Of a stretch of DNA of 64,000 bases, positions 10,687 through 23,800 are shown one piece after another. Both the position numbers and the translations under genes were made by a program. The notes under the pieces are model-generated. The model searched no databases. It was not told where the DNA came from and saw only the letters and a list, made by a program, of their open reading frames with translations. The stretch is from Linepithema humile (taxonomy: Eukaryota; Arthropoda; Insecta; Hymenoptera; Formicidae), in contig NC_090134.1 in NCBI RefSeq assembly GCF_040581485.1, positions 15,615,501-15,679,500 on the forward strand, read 5' to 3'. Position 1 is the first letter of the stretch; the number at the start of each line of letters is the position of its first letter.

Positions 10687-12207
10687 TTATGAATCTATAC
10701 TCGGTGGTGGTTTTTGGCAACGCAAGATCAACTGCGAACACGGCTTGCCATGGAGAAAGCACACGAGTATCACTGTCATGTTGTCGCAGCCGGTGCCCAT
10801 GAGAGCGTCGGGCGCCAGGCAACAGTTCAGCAACTCCTCGCAGATCTCCTCGGGATGTATCGTGACGTTCTGATGTGACTCTCCGTCGCCGAGTTTCGTC
10901 TGAGCTAGACGCGTCCTCACGAACTCCACGACCTCTCCGCTGGTCATTACATCCCAGATGCCGTCGCATGCCAGTATAACGAACTCCCAGTCCTCGTTGA
11001 CGGGAAACTGTTGCACTTCGGGAAAGGCTGTGCACACAATATTTTTTAACGTTAAACGTTTGAGTTGAATGATTTTAGCCGTTGCGCAATATCTCATTAC
11101 CGGTCACAATTTGTTCTTGCGGTGGCTTGCGGTCGTTTCGCTTAAATATGAAATCGCCGAGCGCACGGGACAGCGCCAGATTGCCGTTCACCCTTTTATA
11201 CTCGACGAAACCACCCGCTGCCTCGATTCGCTTACGCTCGTCCTTCAACGTGGGCTTGTGATCGCGACTGAGCGGCACTGTCTCGCCGTTGACGCACGCT
11301 ACTGCTCTGCTGTCGCCTGCATTAGCCTGCAAAGCTTTTCCACTGATCAGGCAATTCAAGAGTCAGCGCGCATGGCCGCCGACAGGATAAATGAAGGACT
11401 TACGCTATACAAAATGTTGTCTTTGATCAGAAGCGCTATGACGGTGGTCCCCGCGTGTTCGTCCCTGAGCGCGGCATTATTCTGCATCGCCTTGTCCAGC
11501 TCCAGAAAACCCTGCTGTATGCCTTCGACGATGTCACCCGCTTGATACTCACTCCTTTTGGTTATATATTCATGGAGATGTTTTCCAGCATGCTGCGCCA
11601 TGGCTGCACCTAAATATTTGCATTGATATACAAATATTTACAAATACCAATTGTACTTCACAGTTATTTTGACTTTTCCTGTTACATAATAAATTTATTT
11701 TGCATTTATTTATCTTGATAAGCTAAAAATCTCCGTACAGTTAGAAAATTATTGCTTATCCCAATTAAATGGACCTTTTAGTTACGATTTATTGATTATC
11801 TTGTGATCAATTATGATTCACTGATTGTCTCAGCAAATGGGATTCGAAAAGGAATCGAAACATTTTGGAAATAAAGAATGTAAACTGCTGTTTACTTGAG
11901 ATAGGAGGTACATAACACATTCTTATCTACACATGGGTTCTCATTTGCTATTTAATTTTTGCTCCTTTGATAGCAAATTAAAGAGCTTGAACTGTCATTT
12001 GTGTATCTTCAGCACCTTACCTCCATGTCCATCATAAACAGCGAAGAAAGCAGTGTCTGGATCACTGGGTAAGGAGAGTATGTGCACGTGAGAATCTTCC
12101 ATTTTAATACGCCATCCCTGCATGCAGGAGCTACCCACTCGATAGTTGTTGTCCCGACAGCAGGTCGATTTTTTCTTCGTTACCGGCTCGCTAAGAGTCT
12201 GTCCCAT
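10687..12207 (-). CDS. PP2C-type Ser/Thr phosphatase (PPM family, T23F11.1-like)
   Basis: Four exons (12207-12021, 11609-11404, 11326-11101, 11027-10687) give 319 residues. All PP2C motifs are in order: SSCMQGWRIKMEDSH, FFAVYDGHGG (metal-binding Asp), AGTTVIALLI, ANAGDSRAV, GNLALSRALGDFIF, LACDGIWDVM and GCDNMTVILV. They predict an active Mg/Mn-dependent phosphatase. The N-terminus MGQTLSEPV is a good N-myristoylation site once Met is removed, so membrane association is likely; several insect and nematode PP2Cs share this start. The protein stops soon after the catalytic domain and lacks the C-terminal helical extension of vertebrate PPM1A/B. It could be the orthologue of fly alphabet or of a near paralogue; I cannot decide which. 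Confidence 0.93.
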
Positions 12208-13364
12208 TTTCCTCTCTTAATATGAAGCCTATTTGCGAGATTTAATACAATATTATTGACATTATACTGTGACGTTTGGATCAAAATTAAACACGCGCGT
12301 GATATTTGTAGATAATTCACGGAATTTTGCTTCGAAGCGCTCCCTTCACCTTCGCGATAACGTCGTCGTCCTCGTCGTCGTTGCCCTAAGACTCCAAATT
12401 TGAGCACCTTTCACTTCATTTTGGTTTCATAACAACTTTCCAGACAGAGACGTACAAAGCTGCGCACTGAATCGGCCGGCCGATTTGTCGTCAATTCCGC
12501 CCTACGTTCTGCTTTTCAGTATTTTCTGTCCGATCTTGAGAAATAATACGCACAACGTCAAGGCGGCCCTTCGTGAGCTGACATCGACCGAGATCAACAG
12601 CTGATTTGGATTGATGACGTCACGTTGTTAGTCGTTTTTTTGTGACACGACGTCACATTAGTGATGACAAAATGGAGACGCGGCCCCGCGTAAACTGTAA
12701 TAAAGAAAATAAACGCACACAATCAAGAACAGCGTAATGTGCGCCAATATTTCGACTAGCTATAGAATAGTAGAAGCAGACACTTTCTACTGTTTTTTCT
12801 GTCTCGTTTTTATCGAACCGACAGCGAGGGCGACATTGCATATTTCTTTGATTTGTGCATATTAAAAGATGGAGATTCGAATCTTGATAAATATTTAATT
12901 ACTACTTTACTTTTGATTAATTTTTAATTTTCAATTAATCGGCCAGAAACGCACAATTTTAGCCGGAATTTTAATAAATTGTTAATAGAATAAGCTTACT
13001 TATTGTAATAAATCTGTAAAGAATTTGTTGTAAAACTGAAATCTTATAATCATTTGTACGTTTTTAAGATGCTTGCAGAATATAGTAATAGGATTCAGTC
13101 ATCATTAGAAAAGAATGAAATTAATGTAAAATGGCTGGGGTAAAATGAATAAAAAATTCAAGTCAATGAACGCAATTAGTAGTTTATTCGTGGTAAAAAA
13201 TAGCACTGAATAACCTTTTATGTACAACACCTTTTTAACACGTTTGAAATTTAAATATTCCTGTAATTATTTTTTCTAAAAATGACTTAGAAACTAAATA
13301 TTTCATTATCAAATATAGTGTGAAATGTTAGACAACCATGTTATGCATATTGCAATAAAATGTG
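12208..13364. other. PP2C promoter region and Cdk9 3' flank
   Basis: About 12420-12660 is GC- and CpG-rich (CGGCCGGCCG near 12473) with several TGACGT-like half-sites near 12614-12655. It is probably the PP2C promoter. Further right the DNA is AT-rich, carries a MITE fragment at 12939-12995 and holds the Cdk9 3' UTR. No convincing coding frame. Confidence 0.5.
12939..12995. repeat. MITE end fragment, same family as 39690-39893
   Basis: The string CGGCCAGAAACG followed by ATTTTAGCCGG and AAATTGTTAA matches the left arm of the palindromic element at 39690, with a few substitutions. Similarity stops near 12995, so only one arm is left. Confidence 0.7.
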
Positions 13365-16300
13365 CTAAAAGACGCGATCTTGATAACCGCTTTCAGCCAT
13401 GCTGGTACTAGGCTTTGCTGGTCCACCAGGTACTTGATGATGAGGATGACGCATATGACCAGGTCGTCGCGGTGGTGCCAAGTATTCGAACATGCTTTGA
13501 GTATGTTGCGCTAGCATCTTGCTCAGATCACACGGCATTGGATCAGTCCAGAAGAAATCATGATTTAACGCCGAGTCGGAGTCACATCTCTTGCTGGGAT
13601 CGAGAATCAGAAGTTTGTCTAGCAAATCGCAAGCATAAGGATCCTTCAAGTACGGCTTCAATCTATCTTTGACCTATAAAAGATAATATTGAAGTCGCAT
13701 AATCTGTACTATATAACAAATTATTTTTAGTTAGACATTTTTATGTGTTAGGATAAATTAAGTTAGATTAAGAAATTAAATTTGAAGAGAGAAAACTTTT
13801 TCAACCCCTGCTGTATTAAATCTAACATCAAATTTGAAAATTTTTGACGATTTTCGAAATCAACGATCTTAAAAATCTATGAATATATTTTGCCAACGTG
13901 GAAAATATATTCTTGCAAATAACATATGCATCATTAAATATTTGAAGGGTTAATACATACTTTGTTACAAATTCTTAAATTTTGAAAAATGTATTAAAGG
14001 TTATTGTACATATAACCTCATGTATTTCTGCAAAAAACAAAAATTATGCAACATTGAATTTTAGTATGACCTTTCTTTTCTGTCCTTTAGGAAGATCCAT
14101 CTTAGTAAATAAATCTAAATTTTCAACCCCAGGCCATACTTCAGTTGTGATTGAGCCGCATAGTTGTGAAATTAATATAAGTTGTTGCTGCTCAGTGTTT
14201 CCTTGCATTATAGGAGACCTGTAGATTAAAATAAAAAATTATTTAACTATGTATTACAACTTTGCAAGAATGTAATTGTCAAAAACACGATACCTTGTCC
14301 ACATTTCCGCCATTATACAGCCGGCACCCCATAAATCCACAGGAGGTCCATAATTCCTATCACCGAGTAGAAGTTCTGGAGGTCGATACCAAAGAGTAAC
14401 AACTCTGTTTGTGTAACGATTAGAATGGCCATTCTTTGCGCTAAATGCTCGCGCCAAGCCAAAGTCAGCTAATTTTAATACACCATTTTTTGTTATTAAA
14501 ACATTGGCAGCTTTCATATCTCTGTGTAAAATCTGTAAGAAATAAAATAATGTATTAATATTATTATTGTTATTATTATGTTAATTTGTTAATAACAATA
14601 GCAATAATGTGTTATTACAATTATTATCATAATAATAATCGTTATTGTAATAAATAAATCCAAGAAAAAGATTTAATTATTAACACTTTGACTGCCGAGC
14701 TAATTTTGAGCGGGTTTTTAATTCTTATAAATATTTAATATAAAATTATTCCTACTTGTAGTTTTATCAAAACTGTCATTTGTCTATGGTCTAATAAGGC
14801 TCTTGTGGGAAACGCGTACATCAAGTATATGTAACGTAACAGTCCAAGTGTTAATGACATAAAATGTTTATACATTAAACATATATACTATTATAAATTG
14901 CTAAATCTATAACATTTATTTTGTCATGAAATAATTAAACTTTAAATCAATTTTATTCAAAAATAAGTCTTACATTTCATCCTAATTAAAGATAAAATTT
15001 TTAGAACATCTTCAAAAATATAAAATTTTAAACATCTTACCTTATTACTATGTATATAATAAAGACCATTCAATAACTGCTGCATAACCTTTTTTATCTC
15101 TCCTAAACTAAATTTCACATTTACATTTGATAATAAACCGGCTAAGTCGTGTTCACAGAAATCAAATACCAGATAAAAAGTGGAACGATATCGATTATAT
15201 TGTGTAGCTGAAAGCAAAATTATAAAATTAACTTTTATATTATATAAATATTATGTATTTTAATTAGTATACAGGGTGATTCAAAATAACCTGATGTCCT
15301 TGCAATGCCATATTCTTGAGCGAATTCTGAGACGATTTTTCCTTTTACAAAATTTTGTCCGAAGCTTAGTTTTCGAGTTATAATTGAAAATAGGTAGCAA
15401 CTTACGAGTTCGATACAACGGGCAGGCAGGGATGCGCAATGTATAATGAGACTGTCAAGTGTTTACTGTCGTCTCATGACGCATTGCACCGTCCCTGCCT
15501 GTCCGTTGTATCGGACTCGTAAGTAGCAAATTATTTTCAATTATAACTCGAAAACTAAGCTTCGGACAAAATTTTGTAAAAGGAAAAATCGTCTCAGAAT
15601 TCGCTCAAGAATATGGCATTGCAAGGACATCAGGTTATTTTGAATCACCCTGTATATGTACTTGATCTCTTAATTGTTAAGAAATAACTTTCAATCTCTA
15701 TTTGTCTTATTTCATTTATGATTGAAAATATCACATATAATATTAATTATAATATATTACCTTTTGTCCTGCAGATCTCTATAAGGTTGACTACATTTTC
15801 ATGTTTTAGCAATTGTAATATTTTTATCTCTCGTAATGCCGTGATAGGGAACTATAATAAAATTTTACAATATTTAAAATAAATTACACATTGCATTAGA
15901 GATATTAAGTGAACTAAAAACTGGCTACAAATTAGTAAAGATGACATAAAATAGATATATATTTTGATTGTCCCACTTAAAATTTATAACAATATTGTAT
16001 TCTTTAATTTTCTTTAATTATTGAGTTGGGATAAACGTCCAAAAAGCTATCACCTCCGCTGATTTTCAGTCTAAATACTTATATTATCTAGTAAATAATA
16101 TTTCCAAATGAATTTTTGGCGCAAATGCCCCCTCCACCCCCAACTCCCTTCAAAGGTAAAACTTTTTGTTAATTATTTCAGAAAGTATTCATTGTACAGA
16201 GATGATAGCCTTTTGGAACACCCTTCAGTTGTTTTCATTATTGTTTATTTCTTACATTTTTTTACTTTGTTTATATTTTTCAAAATAGTAAATAATTTAT

Positions 16301-17108
16301 TTTGAAAACAATTCTAAATGCTTTTTTTATATAACTTTTAATTGGAATGCAGTGTAATTGAAGCAGATAAAAAAATTAATTTGTTTTCTAAAAAAGGATC
16401 TATTAGCAAAAATATACTGTTTTTATTTCGACCTATACAAACCACATTTTTATATAACATAACCTAATATTTTACATTAAATTAACACAAGCAAATGCAG
16501 AATTGAATTTTTTAACAGAATATATTAAAACAATTTTAAAATTGATAATTATATAAAACAAACTTACTCCCTCTTTCTCATTGTCCATTAATACCTTCTT
16601 CATTGCAACAAATTTCTTATTTGTTTTCTTGTCTTTTGCTTTGAACACCTCTCTGCAAAAGAATCAAATATCATTATAAATTATAAGATTAGATGCTAGC
16701 ATATAAGTAATATAGTTAAGCATAAATCTTTACAATCTTAATTCAAATAATATCTAAACCTTTTAAAATGATATCTAAATATCCGTGCACTTATAAATTA
16801 ATCATTTTAAAGCTGCAATATTATTTGTAATTGTGAACAGTACTGTAAAAATGTAACATCTATATCAAACTAATACTAATACTGTTTTTCGATTTAATAC
16901 ACGTTTACTACGCGTCTAGTTTATTACACGTCAACAAATTTGCAAGAATCTCAAATCTTTTGTGTAACCTAACCTTAAACTTTATTTCAAATTGTACCTA
17001 CCCGAAAGTTCCCTGGCCAATTTTTGCAACTTTTTCATACTTCACAGATTCATCACAATGAGGAAAATCGAATTCCTCGATGTACTTCTCCTTTTCCTTC
17101 GTATTCAT
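13365..17108 (-). CDS. Cdk9: Cyclin-dependent kinase 9 (P-TEFb catalytic subunit)
   Basis: Seven exons (17108-17002, 16652-16568, 15851-15761, 15207-15041, 14532-14294, 14218-14071, 13673-13365) give about 381 residues, close to human CDK9 (372). The diagnostic PITALRE helix is present (FPITALREIKIL). So are the glycine loop (KIGQGTFG), HRDMKAAN, the DFG segment (LADFGLARAF) and the T-loop (NRYTNRVVTLWYRPPELLLG) with the activating Thr. The C-terminal tail is Pro/His-rich. Cdk9 with cyclin T phosphorylates the RNA polymerase II tail, Spt5 and NELF to release paused polymerase. The donor after exon 6 (GTCATA) is weak, though frame and protein match support it. The fourth exon is preceded by an intron with a 381-bp MITE. 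Confidence 0.96.
15272..15652. mobile_element. MITE with ~160-bp inverted arms, TA target site (Tc1/mariner type)
   Basis: The element starts CAGGGTGATTCAAAATAACC and ends with its inverse; TA flanks both sides (15270-15271 and 15653-15654). The arms match over about 160 bp each with few differences and enclose a short centre (GACTGTCAAGTGTTTACTGTCG). There is no coding frame. TA duplication and a CAGGGTG-type end fit a Tc1/mariner-related MITE. It is inside the Cdk9 intron between exons 3 and 4, clear of the splice signals. Confidence 0.88.
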
Positions 17109-18681
17109 TATTTTTGCGTTAATTATATTTATCAAATATATCACAATATAATCACCTAGCTTGAACTACACCAAACTGTGTATGTACATACACTAAACTC
17201 TACATTAGAACCAAAACACATTTTCGGATCGCGAAATAAATCATCTATTTTCCTATCTATTTCACACAGAATTAATTACAACTTCTTGCTATATTTGATA
17301 ATTAATTTCAATGGTACACAATGGTACACGTTGTCGACTGGATCACTGAACTACATATGAGCTGTGTTCCGAAATTCACTGCCAGTACTGAAAATCTATA
17401 GTTTACGTAACGTATATTGCAGATTTTAGGTCTGTTCTTTATAGCTAAACTGGCTGCACTAGTTCAGAGTTTATCTTTTTCCCTTCACACTGAAAGGAGA
17501 AAGATAAAATCTGAACTAGTGCAGCCAGTTCAGCTATAAAGAACAAACCTTTTTAGTACTGGCAGTGAATTTCTAAACACAGCCAGGCATTGTTTTAATT
17601 TCAGCAGATTCCGCTATGAACCGCTACTGCTGTCGCGCCAAAATTAAAAGTGTAACACATATTATAGAAAATAGTCGTAAATGATGATATGTTCTGTCTT
17701 TTAATAATACAATACACTTAAATCATTTTTCATCTATATATGTATATTATTATCATTTATTATTTATTATTGATAATCTATCTTTTTCATGAATTAATTA
17801 TTCTTTTTATATTTCAATATCTTGAAATATGTATACAAAATTTGTAACTTTTTAGATGTTATTTTATTGAATTATAGAATATTTTATATTGTGCTTGGAA
17901 ATTTTTCTGAATCTAATTCTTGCTAAATATGCCGAAGTTTAAACATCAATCAACCATGCAAAAGGGCCATAAATATTGTTTAAATATCTGTTCTATAAAC
18001 TGCAAATAAATCTTGTTTTATCAAAACCAGTCTCTATAGATATGTATATATAAATGCCTGTACACTAATATTTTTGCAAGATTTATAAAATATTGTACCA
18101 AAATAAACATATACTCAAAGAGAAAAATATAATGTTACTTAAGATATTTGATTATATATATATTCCTATTCTACACATTAAAGCCACATAAATGAAAAAA
18201 TTTTAACACATTTTCTGTATTCTTATATATCTTATTTTTTGCCATAAAAACATGTTATATTTATATATGGGCTGTTTGTGGAACTTATTTGACATTTCTA
18301 ATTATCCTATATCTTAAATTTTAATCGATCGCTGATTTGGTTCAATTATGATAAAGATTTCGCTAAATCTTGATTCATAAAAACTAGTCTATACATATAA
18401 TTCAAACTTTGAATAGCAATATGTTCGATATTTACAGAATATTGTAACAAAATAAACGTACAATCAACGAAAAAAATAGTTACTTAAGATATTCAGCTCT
18501 CGTGTACAGTATATATCTGTTTTATAACGTTAAAACCATAGTAAATGAAAATTTTAATTAATTTCCTGTATTCTTATATATCTTATCCTTTTTTTACCAT
18601 AAAAACATATTATATTTATTTGTATGTGGGTTGTTTGTGGAACTTATTTTATCATTCTAATTATTCTATGTTTCTTAAATT
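17109..18681. other. Cdk9 5' flank and VMP1 3' flank
   Basis: Near Cdk9 it holds the promoter and the palindromic element at 17361-17583. From about 17640 it is very AT-rich and includes the first copy of the tandem duplication (18005-18365) derived from the VMP1 3' end. No independent gene is visible. Confidence 0.55.
17361..17583. mobile_element. MITE-like palindrome upstream of Cdk9
   Basis: The inverted ends read GCTGTGTT..GAAATTCACTGCCAGTACT. They continue, after a 30-bp asymmetry on the left, into matching arms (GTTCTTTATAGCT, ACTGGCTGCACTAGTTCAGA) around a centre near 17485. No clear target duplication is seen and there is no coding frame. The element begins about 250 bp upstream of the Cdk9 start codon. 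Confidence 0.8.
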
Positions 18682-18725
18682 TCAATCAATCGCTGGTTTG
18701 GTTCGTCTACGATGATGATTTCGCG
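18005..18725. repeat. ~360-bp tandem duplication covering the VMP1 3' end
   Basis: Two diverged direct copies (about 18005-18365 and 18366-18725) share landmarks at an offset of about 357-361 bp. Examples are AATCTTG..AAAAACTAGTC, ATTGTA.CAAAATAAAC, GTATTCTTATATATCTTAT, CATAAAAACAT and CTGTTTGTGGAACTTATTT. The block ends with ATCGCTG.TTTGGTTC, which in copy 2 is the complement of the last VMP1 codons. Copy 2 is functional, with the VMP1 stop at 18682. Copy 1 is a decayed duplicate of the 3' UTR and about the last 15-20 codons. Confidence 0.82.
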
Positions 18726-20868
18726 CTAACGCGTGTATAATTGTTATTAAGAAGTAACCGATCATTAGTGTGACAAATTTGTCAAACAGCCATGATATTG
18801 TAGTAGTTCCGTCCTGCAAGAATAAATGTTTATTTTGAGATTGATTATCAGTGAATGTTGTGCATTATATTTTATAAAACTATAACTTACCATAGACGAT
18901 TTATCATGCAGCTTATGTTTCTGTTCAACAAAATATCTTTTTAATGGCTCTTGGAATTTTGCACCGACAAATGGTACTATCGCTAACAAGCTGATAAATT
19001 TATCTAAAAGCTCTTCATTGAAAGCTATGATTACTGCTAATTGTTGTATGTGCATCTTAATAACAGCCTTTCCAATCAGCGTCGCGCCAAAAAATGTCCA
19101 GAAAGGAATGAGATAATGACCACATGTCAGACCAGCTAAGTCAAATAGTGGATTTGGGATCTGTAAAATTTTATTACATAAATAACAACACAGAAAACAA
19201 ATTATATAAATTCTTTAATAGGTGAGAAATAACAAAAAAAAACACTTTATTATCAAAAATAATTTCTATAAAAAATAATTAAATTATGTAACAATAGTAT
19301 ATTCAAGGTTATTTAAAACTGAATTCAAATCTGTTGTCAAAATTAAAAAAATTCCAAATTATGAACCCAATATGGCAATAAAATTCGAACATAAAATTTT
19401 ATTTTAAACTTTTGTGGGGAGTCTTCAATCTTTTTAAAAATTAAAATGTGTAAATTTAAAAAAAATAAAAAATCAAAGTAAAATATAATTAAATTAAAAA
19501 ATATTGTTGTTGATACTCAACTCAATTTGATATGTAAATTAGGATTAAAACGTTAATCGCAAATTTGGCTTAAATAAATTTAACAAATTTAGTTCAAAGC
19601 GTAATGCAAGCAGAAAATTTTAGTTTTTTTACATAAATCAAGATCTATTATAGAATATTTTAAATCAAAAATTTTAAATTTTAAAACAAAAATTTTAAAT
19701 CATTGCTCAAAAAATTTCTTGTAATATCTAGATGGCTAATACTACTTTATACTCTCAGTTTAGAATTTTTGCTTTAATTTTAGATTAAAATTCATTAATC
19801 AACTTTTTAAGCAACTAGCAAGCTATTTGAATACTTTTAGATTTTGTAATGAATAATCAAAGCATATTAAAAGAGGATATCTTCAAAAATGCTCGACTGA
19901 AAGTGTAAGGCATTAATGACACTATCTGTATGTTGAAAAAAATAAAATTTGCTGACACATACCGATGCACAAGCCAATATGCCCCAAAATCCAGCTTTCT
20001 CAACGAATCGCTTCATTGTTAGTTTTATACGCGTTACAAACGGTATACTCTCACCATTTTCTAACGCTTCCAGGGCTTCTAACTCTCTTAAATCTTCTTG
20101 GTCGAAATTGTCACTCTTACTATTTTGTCCGCTCATTCTTGCGGCTCTAGCCATGAAATATGGTGGTAATTCACCAAGTGCAGTGCCAGCCCCCCATAGC
20201 ATGGCTTCTACGCGTACTTTTTTCATAATATTTAATATATCTACTACCCAAAGCGGGTCAATTTTCGTCGGGCATACTATCTGATCAGGATATGGCGGTT
20301 CGGGAAAGTTCAGAGCACCGCATTCGTATGCCGCCATAGTAACGGCCGCTATGTGCGGCCCCAAGTACAACACGAAAGTGTGCAAACCTGTTCCGAGACC
20401 TACACTTGATAATACACCTAATCCTACCCAATATAACCACCAGATTACTTTGGCCTCCCACAACTTAAAAATCTGAAACAAAGCAAATGAAACAGTTTAT
20501 TTGTACACCATCTGTCCGATACATACATATTGCATAATTTTACATTATTGCAAATATGTTACCTCCTGTTGTGGGCCAGATATTCTGCCTGATAGGAGAA
20601 ATAGTATTACAATTGAAATTACAGCGCACACTGTTCTTTTGTAAAGTAACGTTTTCTTCGCTAAACTAAGCACATTAATGGCCACTTCACTAAAGAAATA
20701 ATATAACGTTATAATAGGATGTTTCCAGAGTGTCAAGTGTTCTGGATCCACATTCCAAACATCATGTGACTGGCTGTGTTCCATTGCTGGTGTCTTTCGT
20801 CTAACATTCCTTTCAGTTCCATTAACGGAACCTTTTGGACGTCGAATGGCAGTAGAATTATCCAACAT
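18682..20868 (-). CDS. VMP1: Vacuole membrane protein 1 (VMP1)
   Basis: Four exons (20868-20563, 20472-19963, 19160-18891, 18813-18682) give 405 residues; human VMP1 has 406. It is a multi-pass ER membrane protein. Visible membrane segments include VCAVISIVILFLLSG and WWLYWVGLGVLSSVGLGTG. The VTT-domain core shows GLHTFVLYLGPHIA, WGAGTALGELPPYFMARAAR and FWGILACAS, then IPNPLFDLAGLTCGHYLIPF. VMP1 is an ER lipid scramblase that works with TMEM41B in autophagosome formation and ER contact-site turnover; the fly orthologue is Tango5. A CAG acceptor just upstream of the ATG (about 20892) points to a non-coding first exon further right. The last exon overlaps a tandem duplication. Confidence 0.96.
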
Positions 20869-23800
20869 GGTATTTTCTAAACAATTAATCTGTAAACAAA
20901 TAGAATTTAAGTTAGCGACTTATTTGTGTATCTTTACAAGAATATTTAATAAGTTTTAATTGATAAAAATTAATATTTTGTGCATTTTTCATCTTTTTTG
21001 AGATACTTTTGCATAGCAAAGAAAATTTTTTATCTTAAAGTGCTTCATTATTATGTGAATGAAACACCTTGCAATAATATTTTCCTGGATTGTGTAAAAT
21101 AATTTCACAAAAAAATTTCAAACATATCTAAGTACAATATTTTTCTTATTCACTATAGAATCTTAGAAATATGTATTGTAGTTGCCAAACTGTTACAAAA
21201 ATCACATATATCTATAAAAAATAAAATAGTATTTTATAATAAAAATAATAATAAAAAAATTTTCTCTGTTTTACAACATTCCTACAAGAAAAAAATAATA
21301 TTTTATAATAATTTACTTCAATCAGTGCAGCATCCACATCAATATCTATAATTGTAAGTTTATTATCATTGTATTGTTGAGATTCACGAATCTTTGGCAC
21401 ATATATATCACATATACAATCACACATAACGTCTGAGAAATAATGTGAGCTTGGTATTGTTACTAAAAAACATGTTTCATAATGAGTCAAGTCAAAGGTC
21501 AAATTGCAATAAGTCAAGTTACTGTTCAACGTAAGTATCTAAGTTGCTGATTATTTTTTACAACTTGCAAAGTATTATTCTCAAATAAAAGAAGTGCAAT
21601 AACAGGTTCAATTCTAAATAATCTAAATAATATAGCTAAAAGAAATTACAGTTTTACTAATATTATTATTAAAATTAAAATTAAAAATTTAATCTATTAA
21701 ATAACCAATAAAAAAAAATTCTTTCGTTGTTTTTCAGTGTTAATTTATTCGGTTTTCAATAATTTTAAATGTTTGTCTATATTGTAGTTATCGTGGCAAC
21801 ACAAAATGATACAAAACATCAAAACATATAGAAGTAACATATACAAATTATTATTTAACATTTTATCAAATAATTACAAATAAAATTGCCTTAGAAGTAA
21901 AAAAAAATCAGATGAAATAAATCTCGCACAACATCATGCTATAACTGTTTGATTAATCTAATATTCTATCTGATAATTAAGTGTAAACTTTAATTATAAA
22001 TACTTACTACATGTTCCTTAGTTAATACTTACTCTGTAAAAATAAAAATTATAAATGTGAGCTTTTATTAGTGTTCACGCAAAGCAAAAGCTAGTCTAAA
22101 CTAAAATTTAAATCTTTTTTTCAACATTACACATAAATACACATACAACTTATACAAGATATGCAGATACACTTTAAAATAAGTAAAAATATGCGTAATA
22201 AATAAATAAATGTTATTTTGAATTTTATTTAAAGGCTCAAGAGATTTTAATCTCTTCTATTAATATTTTTAAAGAGTTAAGTCACTGTTTTAATAGATTT
22301 TGACTCATTGACAAGATGCGTCTAAATTGTAAATCACTTTAGACTAATTTTTTTTTTCAATCTGTTTATATTATAAAGTATGAAGCAATCATAATATCAC
22401 AGATGTTCTGAGAAATAAATATTGAAGAAAAGAATATATAGAAATGTTCATTTTAATTAGATTCTGTCGTTTTAATTTTAAAACCACAAAAAGAGGTTAG
22501 GTTAGATTTTATTTAAACAACAAGCTATTTAACACAACTACCTTCTCTATCTATGCAAAACTATTTGTTTTATATAAAAATATTAATATAATTAAGTGAT
22601 CAAAACTCAAAATATGATTATAATTGACACTGATTCTTATGCGCAAGCATATATTATATAAAACACACAATATAAGTACAAATAACAATTCAGAAAATTT
22701 CATAAGCAATAATGCTATATTAACAAAATGTAAGTGTCAATTATTTATTGCTTCCTTCGTACATTAAACAATTAATGCCATATTATGCTCCCTGTTAGCA
22801 AATGGATACTTGAAAAAATATCAATCTTTCTTATTCTCTCTATATATATTACAAAATTTGAGCCTTTAATATATATTATCAGATAAATTGAAGATTCAAA
22901 CTTATATTATTGTTTATATTAAACAAAAAAATAATTGTAGATGCATGCTAAAAGTTTACCAAACATAATGCCACAAGAAAGTCTCTTTCACATGATGAAT
23001 TGACAAATCATGATTGAAAAAGAGCACAAAACTTATTATTTGGAAAATCTCATGAAAAAGCATATTGTAAATTTATTGAATTTAATTAAAATTCTTAATA
23101 TTTTTTCTAATATTTTAAATATTTTTTCTAATATTCTTAATATCTTTAACCTATTACGAATGGCTGAGTTATGAAGCATAACCAATATTAAGTAAAAAAC
23201 AAGAGATTTTATACAAGTGAATTACCTTTTCAATATTATTATATAAATTTTGATATGTATCAAGGTGGAAATTACAATACAGTGCTTTTCTTATATCATC
23301 GTGGTAAGTGTGCCCCGATGAAAGTGATGAACAATATTGCAGTCTTGTAAGGTTAAGCAACCTGTACCAACCTGTGCGTTACCTTGTGTCGTGGCACTAT
23401 TAATTGAACTGATTGAACTGTCAATTCACGCATGACGTGTCATTCACACATACGCACACATCTATATTTATCTGGATATATATATATTACTGTGTGTTTA
23501 CATACACACATTTATAAGTATAATGTGTAATATAAAATGTAAATAAACTGATATATCCTGATACGCACAGATGTAAATAAGAATTTATTAAATATACAAG
23601 CATTAAAAAATGCCTAGTCACCGTTATTCTTGCTTTGTAATCATATTATTTACTTCTCGAAATCACAGTACTACTTTATTTTAGTTTTCTACTTCTTTCT
23701 TTTTCTCTTTCCTAAATGTGATAAATTGTTAAATTCCTCTAATTTGTGTTGTTTAAAAAATTAATTTATAATATTTATTACGTTGCCGTGCTTTTCTAAT

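Noticed and set aside
11895..11920. let-7-like string TGAGATAGGAGGTACATA
   Set aside because: Differs from the let-7 seed and body at several positions and has no pairing arm nearby.
21212..21529. 105-codon minus-strand frame
   Set aside because: Ends in long Tyr/Phe runs from AT-rich DNA, has no recognised domain and no clear partner exon. Treated as chance.
23169..23360. 63-codon minus-strand frame near a possible VMP1 leader
   Set aside because: No similarity recognised and no strong start. More likely intronic sequence of the VMP1 5' region.
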